A stretch of 64,000 nucleotides of DNA from Ceratotherium simum simum (GCF_000283155.1 NW_004454290.1:2113127-2177126), one strand, 5' to 3'; shown: positions 1-12,882, counted from the stretch's first letter. Notes: a model not told the origin generated them from the letters alone. Numbers and translations are program-made.

Positions 1-311
1 CTTAGAACTGCACAGCAGTCTGAGACTCTATTAATCCAATTCTTCTTTCTTTTTTCTCTTTTTCCTAAGGAACATATCTACATCATGGTCTGAAGAGTCT
101 CTCCACTTCTCCAGCTCCTTATCCTTTTTCTCTCATAGATGTATCCCCCAGCAAATCTTTGGCATTTTGTTTCTTGGAGGATCTGAACTGATATATTTAT
201 TACTATCGTTATTTCATTTTTATTTGCAGTCAGTATAGGATTTCATTTAAATAAGTTTCCTGATCTAAAACTGTTTGAGAACTGGTGATCTATTTTACAT
301 CATTTATGGTT
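1..311. other. No gene seen
   Basis: This is A/T-rich sequence without a recognisable repeat or coding exon. Confidence 0.4.
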
Positions 312-733
312 GATGGAGCCAGCTCTGGTGGTCTAGTGGTTAAGATTTGGCAGTCTCACCACCACTCTTGACCTGGGTGTTTTTGCTGGCCCTGGAACCA
401 CACCACCCATCTATCAGTTGTCATACTGTGGTGGCTGTGTGTTGCTGTGATGCTGAAAGCAATACCAACCGTGTTTCAAATACCAACAGGGTCACCCATG
501 GTGGACAGGTTTCAGCAGAGCTTCCAGACTAAGACAGACTAGGAAGAAGGACATGGCCATCAACTTCTGAAAAAATGGCCATGAAAACCCTATGAACAGC
601 AGGAGAGCATTGTTTGATCTAGTGCCACAAGATGAAAAAATGGTGCAAAAAGACCTGGCAGTGTTCCATTCTGCTGTACGCAGGGTTGCTAGGAGTAGGA
701 ATTGACTCAATGACACTGAAAACAATAGTTTCA
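312..733 (+). repeat. tRNA-derived SINE, second family
   Basis: It starts GAGCCAGCTCTGGTGGTCTAG, with a B-box-like TTGACCTGGG head, and ends in a GCTAGGAGTAGGAATTGAC-type tail typical of long tRNA-derived SINEs. It is distinct from the ERE copies elsewhere in the window. The subfamily name is not assigned. The 61-aa and 80-aa open frames over it are chance. Confidence 0.6.
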
Positions 734-1215
734 CTGAAGCTCAGAGGTTCCTTCTGAACATTGAGTTTGCAAACTTAAACCAACCTATATTTTGGCAATA
801 GTCAGGATAGAGGCTTATTCTCTTGTCTGGTGACCTGAGGCCCTGAACAAAGAATCAGGGGCCCTGACACTACTGCTAACTCCTTTTTGGTACTGGACAA
901 GCCACTTAACTTTAATAACTAAGCTTATTAAAGGGGTTGGGCTAGCTCATCTATATATATTCTTTAACTCTAAAATGTAATTTTATGGGTGAGAAAACTC
1001 AAGTAATTTATCTGACCCATTATCCAAAAATTTGTTAGGGAATGTCTGGATTGGATTTTTTTCCCAATAGCCAACAAATGGCCCAAGACTTTTCTTGTAT
1101 TGAACTGTCTTTAGGAAAATACCTTGATAAACCACTCACAGTAAAGGATGTGATCTGAGGACGTGGATTTCAGGACTGATATAATGAAAAAAGTGGTAGA
1201 ACTGTTTGGTACACA

Positions 1216-1660
1216 AAAGGGAAGGAATTTAGTTTTTTAAAAGTTATTTTTAATTTTTTAATTTAATTATTTTATTAAGGTCATATTGGTTTATAACATT
1301 GTGTAATTTCGGGTGTACATTATTTATTTATTTATTTTTTAAAATAATTTTATTTATTTATTTTTCCCCGCAAAGCCCCAGTAGATAGCTGTATGTCATA
1401 GTTGCACATCCTGCTAGTTGCTGTATGTGGGACGCGGCCTCAGCATGGCTGGAGAAGCAGTGCGTCAGTGCGCGCCCGGGATGCGAACCCGGGCCGCCAG
1501 CAGCGGAGCACATGCACTTAACCGCTAAGCCACGGGGCCGGCCCTCGGGTGTACATTATTATATTTCAGTTTCTGTATAGACTGCATCATGTTCACCACC
1601 AATAGTGTAGTTTTTATCCATCACCATACATATGTGCCCCTTTACTCCTTGGAAGGAACT
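1216..1660 (-). repeat. L1 3' end fragment, split by a SINE
   Basis: The stretch from TCATATTGGTTTATAACATT through CTGTATAGACTGCATCATG matches the same 3' end seen again at 55735-55860. It is 5'-truncated, in minus orientation, and interrupted at 1325-1545. Confidence 0.65.
1325..1545 (-). repeat. ERE SINE with 15-bp target duplication
   Basis: It has the tRNA-derived ERE structure in reverse: A/T tail, CCCCAGTAGATAGCTGTATG and GCTAAGCCACGGGGCCGGCC. It is flanked by perfect repeats of CGGGTGTACATTATT (1310-1324 and 1546-1560), the duplicated L1 target. CpG-rich parts are well kept, so it is a fairly young copy. Confidence 0.9.
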
Positions 1661-3477
1661 TAGTTTTGATTCTAGGAGGAAAACAGGAAAGAGAAGAAAG
1701 AAAGAGAAGAGAAAGGGGAAAGATTGAAGCTATCAAGAGTATAAAAAAAGAGAGCTACACAGGGTGAACACTTCTGGGGGTAGAATAAGAAAAGGGCTTT
1801 TAAGGCCATTTAAAATTCCAACATTTAATTGGACGTTTTTTGCTGTATTAATTAGGCTTCCTATGTTTGAAAGTGACATAAACCCAATTCAAAGAAGCTT
1901 AAATAAAAAAGAGATCTTAGTGGCTCACAGAGTTTGAAAAGATACTAAGAGAGTTTGTAGCATCTAAGGAAGAATTACAGAAATGAGAGCTGCAGGAACT
2001 GGAGCCAGAAACTTGAATTAACACTGCCAGATTTCTCTCTCTCTCCCTTCTACTGCCCCTTCCTTCTTTTCCTGTCTTGCTCATCCCTGTTTGACTCTGT
2101 TTCTCTTTCCTTGTTGACTTTACTCTTTCCTACTGCAGACAGGACTTTGCCATGTGGCAGGAATCATGGTTGTTGCAGGACTCAGTTCAGCAACCATAGA
2201 AAGAGAGCTTTTTTTTTTTGTTTCAATATTCGTATAACAATTCCAGAGACCTGTTTTAATTAGCCATTCTTGGATTACATGTCCATCCCTTGGTCCAATC
2301 ATCAATGCCAGCGAAATAGGGTACTATGATTGCCTTATACAGATCATGTGACTAATTTTTGCCTAGGGAAAGGGTCTATTACCAGAAGAATGGGATGGAA
2401 ATGCTAGTAGGGAAGATAAAAATAATAGTTGCTATTTTGTTTTGATTCAGTGTAATCCAACCCCTTTTCCAAAACCCTTTCATACAATCAAAATGTTCTT
2501 CTACCCGTGCAACAGCTTTGTGTAAATGGAGGTTTTTGGGTGGAAATTTTGGAAAGGATCCTGAGCCTTGCCTAGGTTTAAGGTAAAAAGGAATACAAAC
2601 AGGTGGCCAAATGATCCATAAACAGAACTAACTTAGCAGAAGCAGAAATTTGGAGCCAGAAGTGCCCATGAGAGCAATGCCATGAAAGAGGGCATTGCAT
2701 TGCCAAAGGATTTAGAATGGAGGTTTGAGTCCATCTTACGTACCCCTGTGATCTGGAATGGGGCAAATTAACAATTGTTGGCTATTTTTCCATGGGGTAT
2801 ATTTGTAGGTTCTTCAAAGATTCCCCTGCTGTTAATCTTTAACTATAACTCCTGTGATGTGGGTGATGTTTCTTATCTGATTGGCTGATTTTAACTTCAA
2901 CTCTCAGGACTGGATTTCCCAAAGTTGGTCATAGGAGACCTCTATAGAGTGATGAGTTTTTAAATTGGGTCCAGGTTAACTCCATCTTAGAAAGCCTATG
3001 TCCGGTCTGGGGAAACAATCCTACATTCCTGTGCCACTATCTGTGGATGGTCAGTCTTCTTTCTCTGTTCTGTGGCCTTAGGCCCATGTATTCACAGCCT
3101 CTCTTCACAGTCCTTATATACCCCAAACTCCAGAGGACACTTGTCCCTCTGAATGATCTGCTACTTGTGGTTCTATTGAAGCCCATCAAACTGGTATGAG
3201 GTGAGGGGGAAGTCCCCCTCTGCCACGCTGTGTAGAACACAGCATTCCCATAATTCTTTCCAAAGAAATTCTGTCCTTCCCCTTCTCTTCAACTTCAATT
3301 CCTGATATAGGTGATGTGTTAAGGGCCACAAATCCAACTTTGGTCATCTCCTTTTTAAATTCCTGAAAAAGGGGGCAAGCCTAGTAATGTGAGGAGAGCT
3401 TAGCATCCATTGTTTTATTTTTGGTTTTTGGAGACTTAACCCAAACTAAAAAAGAAGGTATTCCATTTTAAACTTCT
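1661..3477. other. Intergenic, no gene or clear repeat
   Basis: A purine-rich stretch lies at 1680-1760. Short open frames at 2120-2305, 2578-2766 and 3037-3240 show no domain, splice or codon signal. Confidence 0.4.
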
Positions 3478-3655
3478 CTTACACATGCACTATCCCATTT
3501 AAACATTTAGATATATTGGTCCCATTTTACACAGGGGAAACTGAGGTTTAAAAAGGTTATGTGACTTGTTCAAGGTCACATAGATAGTAAGTGGCAGGGA
3601 TAAAATCTGAACCCAGCTCCTTCGCACCCCAAAGTTTGTGCTATTTCCACTTTAA
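3478..3655 (-). repeat. MIR SINE fragment
   Basis: It contains the reverse complement of the MIR core: GGGGAAACTGAGGTTTAAAA, then GTGACTTGTTCAAGGTCACA and TAAGTGGCAGGGATAAAATC. It is an old mammal-wide SINE. Confidence 0.8.
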
Positions 3656-4511
3656 AACTGTTAACTGATTACCAGGGAGGTCTAGAGTCTTGTGGTTAGT
3701 GCTCTGAATCAAGCACAAGAAGCCTTGATCAAAGACTGGTGCCTCTGACTCACCATCATGTTCTTAGTGCATTTACCTCTGTGTCTGTGTTTTCCTATAT
3801 GTAAGCTGTGGAACATAATAGTAATATTTTTTTTTTTCCTTCTTCCCAACAGAACTGTGTTGATGATGAGGTTTGAGGGTAGATGGGTAGGAAAAGAACT
3901 GATAGAACTGACATTTATTGAACATCACTGCTTTGTTCCAGGCAGACTCTGTGATAGGCTGTTTACACACACTAGGGTAATCTAATCAGGATTGATTTAA
4001 AATATTTAGCAACTGGTACAGCACAGTCAGTGACCAGTCAAGATAACAGTGGCCATTAACAATCAGTAGATTGTGCCTGCAAGGCTTGCCTGAGTATATC
4101 CTTGAGGGAACAGGCTTAGAGATGTAGAGCAGCTCACACAGGTCCAACAGCCAGTGAGGAGGGGCCAGGATTTCTCTCAAGGTTGTCCCACGACAAAGCC
4201 CATGCTCTTTCCAGCTGCTTGAATGAACACTGCAGAAGAAAGTAGCCACCTAGGGTAGAGCTATTATTATTCTCAGATGTAGGTACTCTGATATTATTAG
4301 TAAAAAGGTAAACAAAGCTAAGAAGTTTTGTTTTTATGGTTCCCCTTTCACAGGAACACTATTTTGCTCTTTTGTCTTGTCTATGTCTTTCTCAGGCCTC
4401 TGGTGGACTAAGAGTAGTTCAGTTATGAGACTCCAAATCTTATACTCTGACTCTTACTTCCTCTCCTTGTGACAGCACTCCCCAGTCAAGATACCTCTAA
4501 GATACTGAGAG
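3656..4511. other. Intergenic, no gene seen
   Basis: This is unique-looking sequence. The open frames at 3758-3985 and 3986-4249 are short and lack support. Confidence 0.35.
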
Positions 4512-4615
4512 CAACACGAAAAAAGAAAGAAAGAAGGATGGGAGGGGAGTGAGGAGAGAGAAAGAGAGAGAAGGAAGGAAGGAAGAAAGAAACAAAGAAA
4601 GAAAGAGAGACAGAC

Positions 4616-4654
<39 letters not shown>

Positions 4655-4660
4655 GACAAA
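4512..4660 (+). repeat. GAAA/GGAA microsatellite
   Basis: This is a purine-only tract of AAAG, GGAA and AGAG units, ending in a clean (GAAA)n run at about 4617-4652. The serine/phenylalanine-rich ORFs on the minus strand are low-complexity translations of it. Confidence 0.95.
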
Positions 4661-5669
4661 GTAGGCAAGCAAGCATTCAGACTAGGGCTAGGTACGGGCT
4701 TGTGTCTACAGTTTAATCAGATAGGCTTACAGCAACTGGAAAGTTTGCAAATTCAGAACTCGTTTCTGGCTTCTTAAAGCTTTCAACATCAAAGTGCTTC
4801 AGAGTCCCCAGCGTATTCATCGGGCACCAGGACTGTGGTAATCATGACCTGGGGGGGTGTAAGGGTAAAAGGTAGACTCAACAATTACATGTGGAAAACC
4901 CAAGGACAAACAGGAAGAATTAAAATAGGAAATGACTCATAAACGATAGAAGGGGCCGCTCCCCTCACTTTTGTTATCCCCCCCCCCCACCGCACAGACA
5001 GAGGTGTTTCCATTAGCTTTGTTTTTAGGACTTTTCCCTCAACAACTCAGACTCTCCTGACTCCCTTCTATGAGGGAGATTCAGATTTTCTGAAGTCATG
5101 GCAAACTTCCCTGCCCTCTTCTTTCACTGACTTCTCTTAAGCATCTTTATACTGAATACTTGTGTTCAGTATTTCCTTTTAAAGAAAACAGGATCAGTCA
5201 GAGATCTGTGAATGCATTTTAAAAAACACAGCAGCAGTTGCAAATTTTATAGGTGTGGTAAAATTCATCTGATAAGTGGAATGCTCTAGAGTTTAGAAAA
5301 GCTTCTCAATAGGCCTCTTTTGTTCAAATCCAGGCTCCAGAGTGTGTGGCTGTGACAAAGAGTTTAAATTGGTCTGCATAATAGAATAACAGGTGTGTTT
5401 CAGTTTTCCCTGGGGAGAAGGGGAGTGATGCGCTGGCAAATGTTTCACAACCACCTCTCCAATAAAAATAGCAATAAACAAACAAAAAAACCCACAAAAC
5501 CCTGATTTATAGTGCTTGCTCATTTCTGTGGTAGCATTTGCATAAAGATGTGTACCATTATATAGTATTTCCACTATACAGATACAATAGACATAAATAA
5601 TCTCAAGAGCATAAAATAGTAAAGTGTAGTAAAATAATTAGGAAGTGATGCATTTTGAGTACTTATTAC
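4661..5669. other. Intergenic, no gene seen
   Basis: It contains a C(10) homopolymer at about 4979-4989 and otherwise unique sequence. No exon is recognised. Confidence 0.35.
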
Positions 5670-5940
5670 ATATTTTTTTTTTGGTATTATTTTATTTATT
5701 TATTTTTTTTGTGAGGAAGATCAGCCCTGAGCTAACGTCTGCCAAGCCTCCTCTTTTTGCTGAGGAGGACTGGCCCTGGGCTAACATCCATGCCCATCTT
5801 CCTTCACTTTATATGGGACGCCGCCACAGCATGGCTTGACAAGCGGTGCGTCGGTGCGAGCCCGGAATCCGAACTGGAGAACCCCAGGCCGCCGCAGTGG
5901 AATGCGTGCACTTAACTGCTTGCGCCCCCAGGCCAACCCC
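5670..5940 (-). repeat. ERE SINE with 12-bp target duplication
   Basis: It carries the reverse ERE features GAGGAAGATCAGCCCTGAGC and GACGCCGCCACAGCATGGC. It is bounded by AGTACTTATTAC at 5658-5669 and 5941-5952. Confidence 0.88.
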
Positions 5941-6233
5941 AGTACTTATTACTTTTTAAAAATATAATTTATTTAAATGTAAGCTTATATAATTTAGCTT
6001 TTAGCATTGGCTGTGTTTAACAACAGGCTTGCAAAATTCCTGAAATTTTAACAATTGACTTATGTGAACCTGTATGAGCAGCTTCTGGCAGACCACTAGC
6101 TTTGGGGGCCCTGGAACTTCGAGAGGATGAGAGAGAATGACAATTGGCTCCTGGGAAGGGTACATGCCAGAATCTAGGGGAAATGATCTCCAGTAAGAAA
6201 GTCTCTCTCCAGGGATGACCAAAGGACTTTGAG

Positions 6234-6908
6234 TGCTACCAGACACAAACACAGGTTCTTTACCCACCACACAAGAGGGGCCAAATAAAAACTGGAATGC
6301 TAGGCTTATGGCAAGGAAAGGGTTTTTATTTCAGGTGACGTCAACTGGGAGACAAGAACTCTCAAATTTGTCCCATCTCCCTGAAAGATGGGAGGCAAGT
6401 GGTTTTAAAGATTGTGAGGAATGTGGCTGCTTGCAGGGAGGGGGATCCTGTGGCCTTGATGGTCAGTGCTTTCCCGCCAGCCTGCATTTGGCCTTGTGAG
6501 GCTGCTGGCAAGGAGGAGGAGGGTGAGATAAGGGAATCTGTAAGTGGATGTCCTTGGTTGTCTGCCTCTGTGGTGGAGGGTGGATTCTGGTGCCAGGAAG
6601 CTGAGGAGTTGGGGTCTAGGAAGCTTTAGCTTCTTGATATTCTCTGGATATCAGTTTCTCTGCAATAAAACTTCAAAAACTAGTAATTAGCCAAAACTTC
6701 AGTGTGAGTCCAGTGTCTGGCCACTTGGGCTTTTAACAATTTGTAGCTTCTGTTTGCCTTGTGAAGTTCAGGGATACAAAGGTTTAAAGAAACCAATATT
6801 TATGTATGAATATAACTTACAGAAGCAGGGAAAGGGGATGTGTGCTTTGGTTTTAACCCCATATATGCTGAGTTTAATGCAGAGGAACTGATATCAGGGC
6901 TGGCATCA
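6234..6908 (-). repeat. Provirus 1, 3' LTR
   Basis: It is 675 bp, TG...CA on the minus strand (TGATGCCAGCCCTGATATC to GTCTGGTAGCA). A minus-strand AATAAA lies at 6325-6330, leaving about 95 bp of R/U5. It is visibly similar base for base to 12883-13557, with scattered substitutions. Confidence 0.88.
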
Positions 6909-7498
6909 ATTCCCCCCTATTTTATGTTCATTCCTCAATCTTGAGGGATTTGGGGCAATGACCGATCTAGCTACTTCCTGCTGAATTGGGGTGTAGGTCT
7001 CGGTTAGGGGAATGAGACTGTTTAGCACTCATTTGGGAATATTTTTTTGTTCCTGGTTTCAGGTTGACATTTTGCATTATTAGAACTTTTGTACCATGTT
7101 CAACAGTTTGGAATAACATCTAAAGGCACATTAAGTATCTGACAAAAGGATAAGAAGAACAGATCACCCAAATTTTAACAGTCCCTGAAAAATAGACTTA
7201 ATCCCTTGGAGAATCCAAGAAAACAGTCCCAAAAACCAGTCTGGGCCTGGTACCTCTGGGGATACCTGCTGAGAAGGGGCATAGGTTGTTCCATCTCATT
7301 GAACCAGTCTCTTAGTAAGGCAATGATGTAGGTAGGCTCCCAAAGTTAGGCCTATATTGTGTGAGCAAGTAATCAGATATTTAATAAGAAGGATTTCTAG
7401 AGAAACAAAAAGAAAAAACAAGGTTAATGTTTGGAGCAAATTATAAACCAGTTCTTGAGACCAGGGGAGCAGCCAAATAAGATTTTAAGAAGTCAGGG

Positions 7499-7753
7499 TC
7501 AAAGCATCTCTTGCAGTTTCAAATGTCTCTGATGATGTTGTGGGGAGTTCAGGTACCTTTCTGAGTGGCTTACACAGCAACAGACACGAATCTTTCTTAA
7601 GTTCATGTTAAGTCCTCCAGATTTAGTTTGTAAGGCATCAGGAAAAAAGGCAGATTCAGTTCCCAATGACTGCAAAAGAAAATGATGGAAAAAATTGAAA
7701 ATGTTAGTTTGGAGATTTGTAGCTAGATATTTCAAGAGACTGGAAGAATTCAT
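7499..7753 (-). pseudogene. Env transmembrane-like remnant, provirus 1
   Basis: This minus-strand frame (84 codons) contains a KSGGL segment followed within a dozen residues by a CCC run. That resembles the region between the immunosuppressive-type helix and the CC pair of gammaretrovirus-like TM subunits. The surface subunit, fusion peptide and anchor are not visible. It is badly decayed and the identification is tentative. Confidence 0.4.
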
Positions 7754-10700
7754 GATCCAGTCTGGTTAACAGATATAACAAAAATCTCAGGACAATTAAC
7801 AGAACCAGAATTTAACATCCACAAATGTATATTATAGTTTCTATTGAAACAAAATTTTTCTCTCTAAAACTACCTTCATTTTTACTAATGATAGCCAAAT
7901 TAAGACTAACTAGTTTGTAAAATAAGTCTAGTTTTGATAAACCTGGCTCAATTATTTACATAAATACAGCAAAAATAGTAACTGATCATATATGCTCTTT
8001 TAAATCTGCTTTGCTGGAACTTTTTATAAGGAATTTTAGATTGAACCTTAAAGGCCTCTTAAGGCCAGGAAAGCCAAGCCACAGACTTTGTCATCAGACT
8101 TTCTTGTACTACCTACAGATTTGGGTGAATTCCTCTCTTCTTTTGAGTTCCCCAAAATATTGAGGTTCCAGGCACCTGCCAGATAAGTGACCTTCCTTAC
8201 TTATCCAGTAAGGTTGCTGTTTGGAATGCTATAAACAAGATACCAGGCCAATATTTTCAACTGGGTTTATTCCATAAAGTCCAATCTTTGTTTCTCAAAA
8301 GCTGTTTGGTCATATCTGAGTCTATGTATGTTTCTCTCAAATATGATATTCCAGTCAAAGCTTTGACAATATAACCAATGTTTCCAATTGTGTCCTGCTA
8401 TAAGGAGAACAGATTCTTATTGAACTTATGTAAACAACTATATTGCCATGAAATAATAACATTCACTTACTAAGAGTTTCCAAATTCTGGTGGGATCATA
8501 TAGAGAGAAAAAGATAAGTGTTTTAATTCTGCTTACAAAGGTAAAAGTCATAGTTCCTTAAGAGAAAAGAGAAAAAGTTTTCCTTAAACCTGGAAAAACA
8601 AAACATTAAAAATCAGTAATATTTCAATTGAAAGGTCATAAAAATTATAATCAGCCTCATCAATTTATTCAGTCCCATGATAATAACTTTTGATCTTCTG
8701 TTAACATTTTCATGAGGCCATCAGTTATAGTTTTGTAATTTTTTATCTAGTTCAGTTTTATAATCTGAAAATTTATCAGAAACCTCTGTTCTAGAGTAAA
8801 TGTTAGAGTCCTTTCCATGAATCTCTCTGAGGAGGAAACATATTTTGCAAAAGCATCAAAGTAAAATAACTGTCTGTAAACAAGACCCCAAAATGACAAT
8901 AGAAAAAGAAATTTGGTTAATTTTGTGACATACAACACTTTAAAGTAACCAGAATTATGACTGATAACCAGGACAGATCAGAATTTTAGGAATTTTATAT
9001 AGTTTTTAAACATTTATTTCAATAACATTTACCCACACAATATCATAGGTTCCTATGAAATAATGTTTAGTTATCCATCCAATCAAAGTGACAACAGAAA
9101 CAGTTAAAGGCAGAGTTAAAACAGCCAAAAAAAAAAAACCTTTTTATAATCTTTTTATCAAGAGCAGATAAAAAGTTTAAGAAAATTATCCTTTTAAGGG
9201 AGAGAAAGATTAAATTTTAATTTTCCATCAGCTTACTTTAATTAACTTGACTAGGCATAAAATTTTTTAGGGTTTTATTTTAATAAACCTTTTGTTATTT
9301 ACTTTTTACATTCAGACTTTGTCCCATGTCTTTCTTTTTTTCTCCCAGTACTTTAGGACAAATTTATCTTTCTTAACAAAACAAACAAAAATATCTCTAT
9401 TGTTTATACCTTCTTTACTGAAAACATACATTTTGCTTTCCTTGTATACAGACATTCCAGAAATATGTGTTTTCTCATAGAAAGTTTCTCAGCATGCACA
9501 AAACATGTTTATCAATAAACCCAAGCATCTTTTAGTTTCTTTGAGATAAGAAACCAAAGGCAGACAAATCTATGTTTAGTAATCAATTTTTAATTTTTAT
9601 TTTGTGTGGAAATGACCCATATACTCAATAAATTTTATCATTTAACTTAATTTAGAAAAACTCTAAAGTTTTCAAGTTACCAAAAAGTTTTTGGAAGCTA
9701 TTTTTCAAGAGTATATACCTTAAAACATAATTATTGCACCCAAAAACTCTTATCTATTTTCATTTATCTAAATTATTTATTTTCAGTAATTATGTTTAGA
9801 TTACTTTCAAAAAACTTTGTGTGACATTAAAGCATTTAGTCATTATTTTAAGTTAAGTACATACACCATAACACATAATTATTGTTAAAAGGTTCCCCCC
9901 AAAACTTTCATCCTTTTCACATCTATTTAGTTTACTTGTTCCCAATAATTATATTTAGATTGTCTACAAAACCGACATGAGACATTGGACAGAAACACTT
10001 ATTATTCTGTTATTACCTTTGATGACTAATTTTTTAACAGAGATAACAAGTCTGCATCATATCCTATGTTGATAACTCTGAAAACATATTTATTTAAATT
10101 AAACCAACAAACTTAAAGGAGTTCATTTACCAAAGATCATTTTATATCTTGTTAACTTGAAAGACATCTGGGCTAGCTCTATTACATCCAGAAATAACGT
10201 ATAAAAGTATTTACTCTAAGCCAATTAAATAGAACTCCTTTAGAAACTGTACCATCCAGAGGCAAACAAACACACATAGAGACAGATAAACACAAACAAG
10301 GATCTTCAAAATTTTAACCAGGTCTCAGGTACAAAACTCAAAGGAATAGTTAGATCCAAACTATTTTATAGCAGGAGGATCTGCTCAGGTAGCCAAAAAT
10401 ACTTACTAAATATTCTTTTTTTTGTTGTAAAGCCTTTTAACAGATGTTTTTGAAATAACTTTGTCTTTGAGAAGTTTATGTATATTAATCAAAGATTGCA
10501 TCCCACCATGAGAGGTTATGAATCCTCTCTTTTAAGAGCGACCCTTAAGGTGGACTCCTCTGAAACAGAGGTTCCACAGAATGGCCATTACAATTCCAAA
10601 TTATCACAAAAGTTACTTGTTTTCACTTATTTAATTTTAGATCAGGAATTTTGGGGGAGTTGAAGTAGGGAAGCTCAGCAAGAAAAGAGAGAGGAGCAGC

Positions 10701-10906
10701 AGATTTGGCTTCAGCTGCTGGAATATGTAATTATTTAATTATTTTCTTTTAAAGAGGCAGTAAAGTATTCCTGATTTCATTTAGAAGCCTCAAAAGATTA
10801 AAATAGGCTTCTAGTTTGTTGTTTAACTTTGTAGCTAGCTTTTTCCAGTTGCATGTGTAAGTACACCAGTTTGGGTAAACTGAAATCGCCCCATTTTGGC
10901 CATTTT

Positions 10907-11198
10907 TTTTTTTTTTGTGAGGAAGATCAGCCCTGAGCTAACATCCATGCCAATCCTCCTCTCTTTGCTGAGGAAGACTGGCCCTGAGCTAACATCCATT
11001 GCCAATCCTCCTCCTTTTTCTCCCCAAAGCCCCAGTAGATAGTTGTAAGTTGTAGTTGCACATCCTTCTACTTGCTGTATGTGGGACCCCGCCTCAGCAT
11101 GGCTGGACAAGCAGTGTGTCAGTGCACGCCCGGGATCCAAACCTGGGCTGCCAGTAGTGGAGCACATGCACTTAACCACTAAGCCATGGGCCGGCCCT
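10907..11198 (-). repeat. ERE SINE with 15-bp duplication, inside provirus 1
   Basis: It is a nearly full ERE in reverse orientation. The target repeat CATTTTGGCCATTTT occurs at 10892-10906 and 11199-11213. It inserted after the provirus. Confidence 0.9.
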
Positions 11199-12191
11199 CA
11201 TTTTGGCCATTTTAACGTAAGATCTCCTTTAGCATGTTTAATTAACGTTGCCTGAAGGGTGGATTTATATACTCTTACAATATCAGGCAGAGAAACATTC
11301 CCCAGTGAGACAAAATGTTTATCCCCAAGACATAATCTATAACACAATCGGATAAAAGAGAGGCAATTATTTTACATAAAGCCCATTTAAACATACTAAT
11401 TTTACAAAACTTCATCTTAATTTTATCAACTTTTATACCTCTAATTACAACTTTTATTAGGATTCCATTAACAAGTTTCAGTATTACAATACTGTGTACG
11501 GAAAGCATTCCCAGCCAGATATAACATCTATTTCCAAAAAAACATCCGGACAAAGTTGACATAACTTCTCCATATAATATTTGCTTAAACACTTTAAACT
11601 TTATTGTCTTATCAACCTGAGCAGCCTAACTGTTGCCTCAAACAATTGTTTATCAGATTTCCCATTGTGATTTCTGCCTTCTGGCTTTTAAAATATTTTT
11701 TTAACTGGGGTGAATAGAACAGGCTTGTGCGAGGTCGTTTTAATGTTGGGGTGCCAATAGGGGGTCCTTTTAGCCCATCCAACCTTAGGCAGTGTTTTAT
11801 TAAAACCTTTGTTTTAACTATTTATGTCCGTTCTATTCATCCCATTTTTTAAAATAACTAGTTAAACATTTCCATCCTGTTAGGATGAGTCCTGTGACTG
11901 CTCCCTTTTTGATTTTTCTTTGTTTTTACCCCTTTAATACTTGTCTTATTTAAACTACTGTCTTATTTACCTTATTATTATTTTTTTAACTCCTCTAAAA
12001 TTTTCCACCTTGTTGAGAGGAGTTCCTTTTTTCTCCCCCAGCTTCCCTTCACTCCTCTGTTAACTCAATGCCTTCATTAACATCTATAAGACCATGAAAG
12101 GAAGCTGAAACTCCAAGTTTAAGTTTTTAAGACTAGTCATTGTATTTTCCTTTTAATTTTGTCTTTTCATAGGCAGCAATAAAACAGCTGT

Positions 12192-12524
12192 TTATGATAA
12201 GAGCTCTCTAAAACTTTTCCAACTTAAGGATCCACTGTTTGGCCACATTTTTTCTCCAGAGTCTAAATAATATTGTGGCCATGTGGTGTTATAAAAGAAA
12301 ACTCTCTTCTTCTTGGACATGGGCTCATAGCTGAATACAGCCCATTTAGCCAAGAGGTGGCCCAGAGGGCTTTTCTTGGGGACAGATGGAGTTCCCCACA
12401 TTTCAGAATTACAAGCATACAGAACAGACAGCCAGACAGGATCCCAAACAGAACAGATAGCCAGATGGGATCCCAAACAGAATAGACAGGTGCACCCAAC
12501 AGATTCTGGGTAAAAGTTATACAA
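12192..12524 (-). pseudogene. Gag matrix-like remnant, provirus 1
   Basis: This minus-strand frame of 110 codons contains WPQYYLDSGEKMWPNSGSL, fitting the W-P...L-D...W-P-x-x-G-S-L pattern seen in class I ERV gag matrix domains. It lies about 360 bp inside the 5' LTR, where gag should begin. It stops without capsid or nucleocapsid. A 29-bp tandem repeat lies within it (12419-12490). Confidence 0.5.
12419..12490 (+). repeat. 29-bp tandem repeat, 2.5 copies
   Basis: Units start at 12419, 12448 and 12477 (partial). Each starts ACAGAA(C/T)AGA and contains GGGATCCCAA or AGGATCCCAA. It lies inside the gag-like remnant of provirus 1. Confidence 0.85.
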
Positions 12525-12818
12525 CTATTCCCACTCCAGTAGGGTGCCTTATTAACCAGATGGCCCTGCCTCTCAAAGAGACAGGATCCCTGATGGAGGG
12601 GAAGGGAGTTCTCAATGTGCTTACTCTACTCCAGATTGATTCTGTTGACTTACCAGAAGCAAAAAACGAAGAAACAATTCTAGAGCCTGTCTCCTTGCTG
12701 TAAGAAAATGTGCCTAGGGTCAGCAGGGCCGGGTCAAATGGAAAGTATTGGGGGCAGTCCCTAGGGCAAATCACCTAGGCAGCTACTGGACTGCTTCCCA
12801 AGAAATTCCAGTCAGCCC

Positions 12819-12850
12819 GGAGCCATGGAGCCATGGAGCCATGGAGCCAT
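12819..12850 (+). repeat. Octamer tandem repeat GGAGCCAT x4
   Basis: Four perfect copies of an 8-bp unit lie in the leader of provirus 1, about 35 bp from the 5' LTR. Confidence 0.95.
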
Positions 12851-12882
12851 GGGTAAAGAACCTCCTGGCTGGCTCAGCAAAT

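Noticed and set aside
4454..4672. Ser/Phe-rich minus-strand ORFs of 60-72 codons
   Set aside because: Low-complexity translation of the GAAA microsatellite.
12419..12490. Repeat array considered as CRISPR-like
   Set aside because: Direct adjacent units with no spacers, inside an ERV gag remnant in a mammalian genome.
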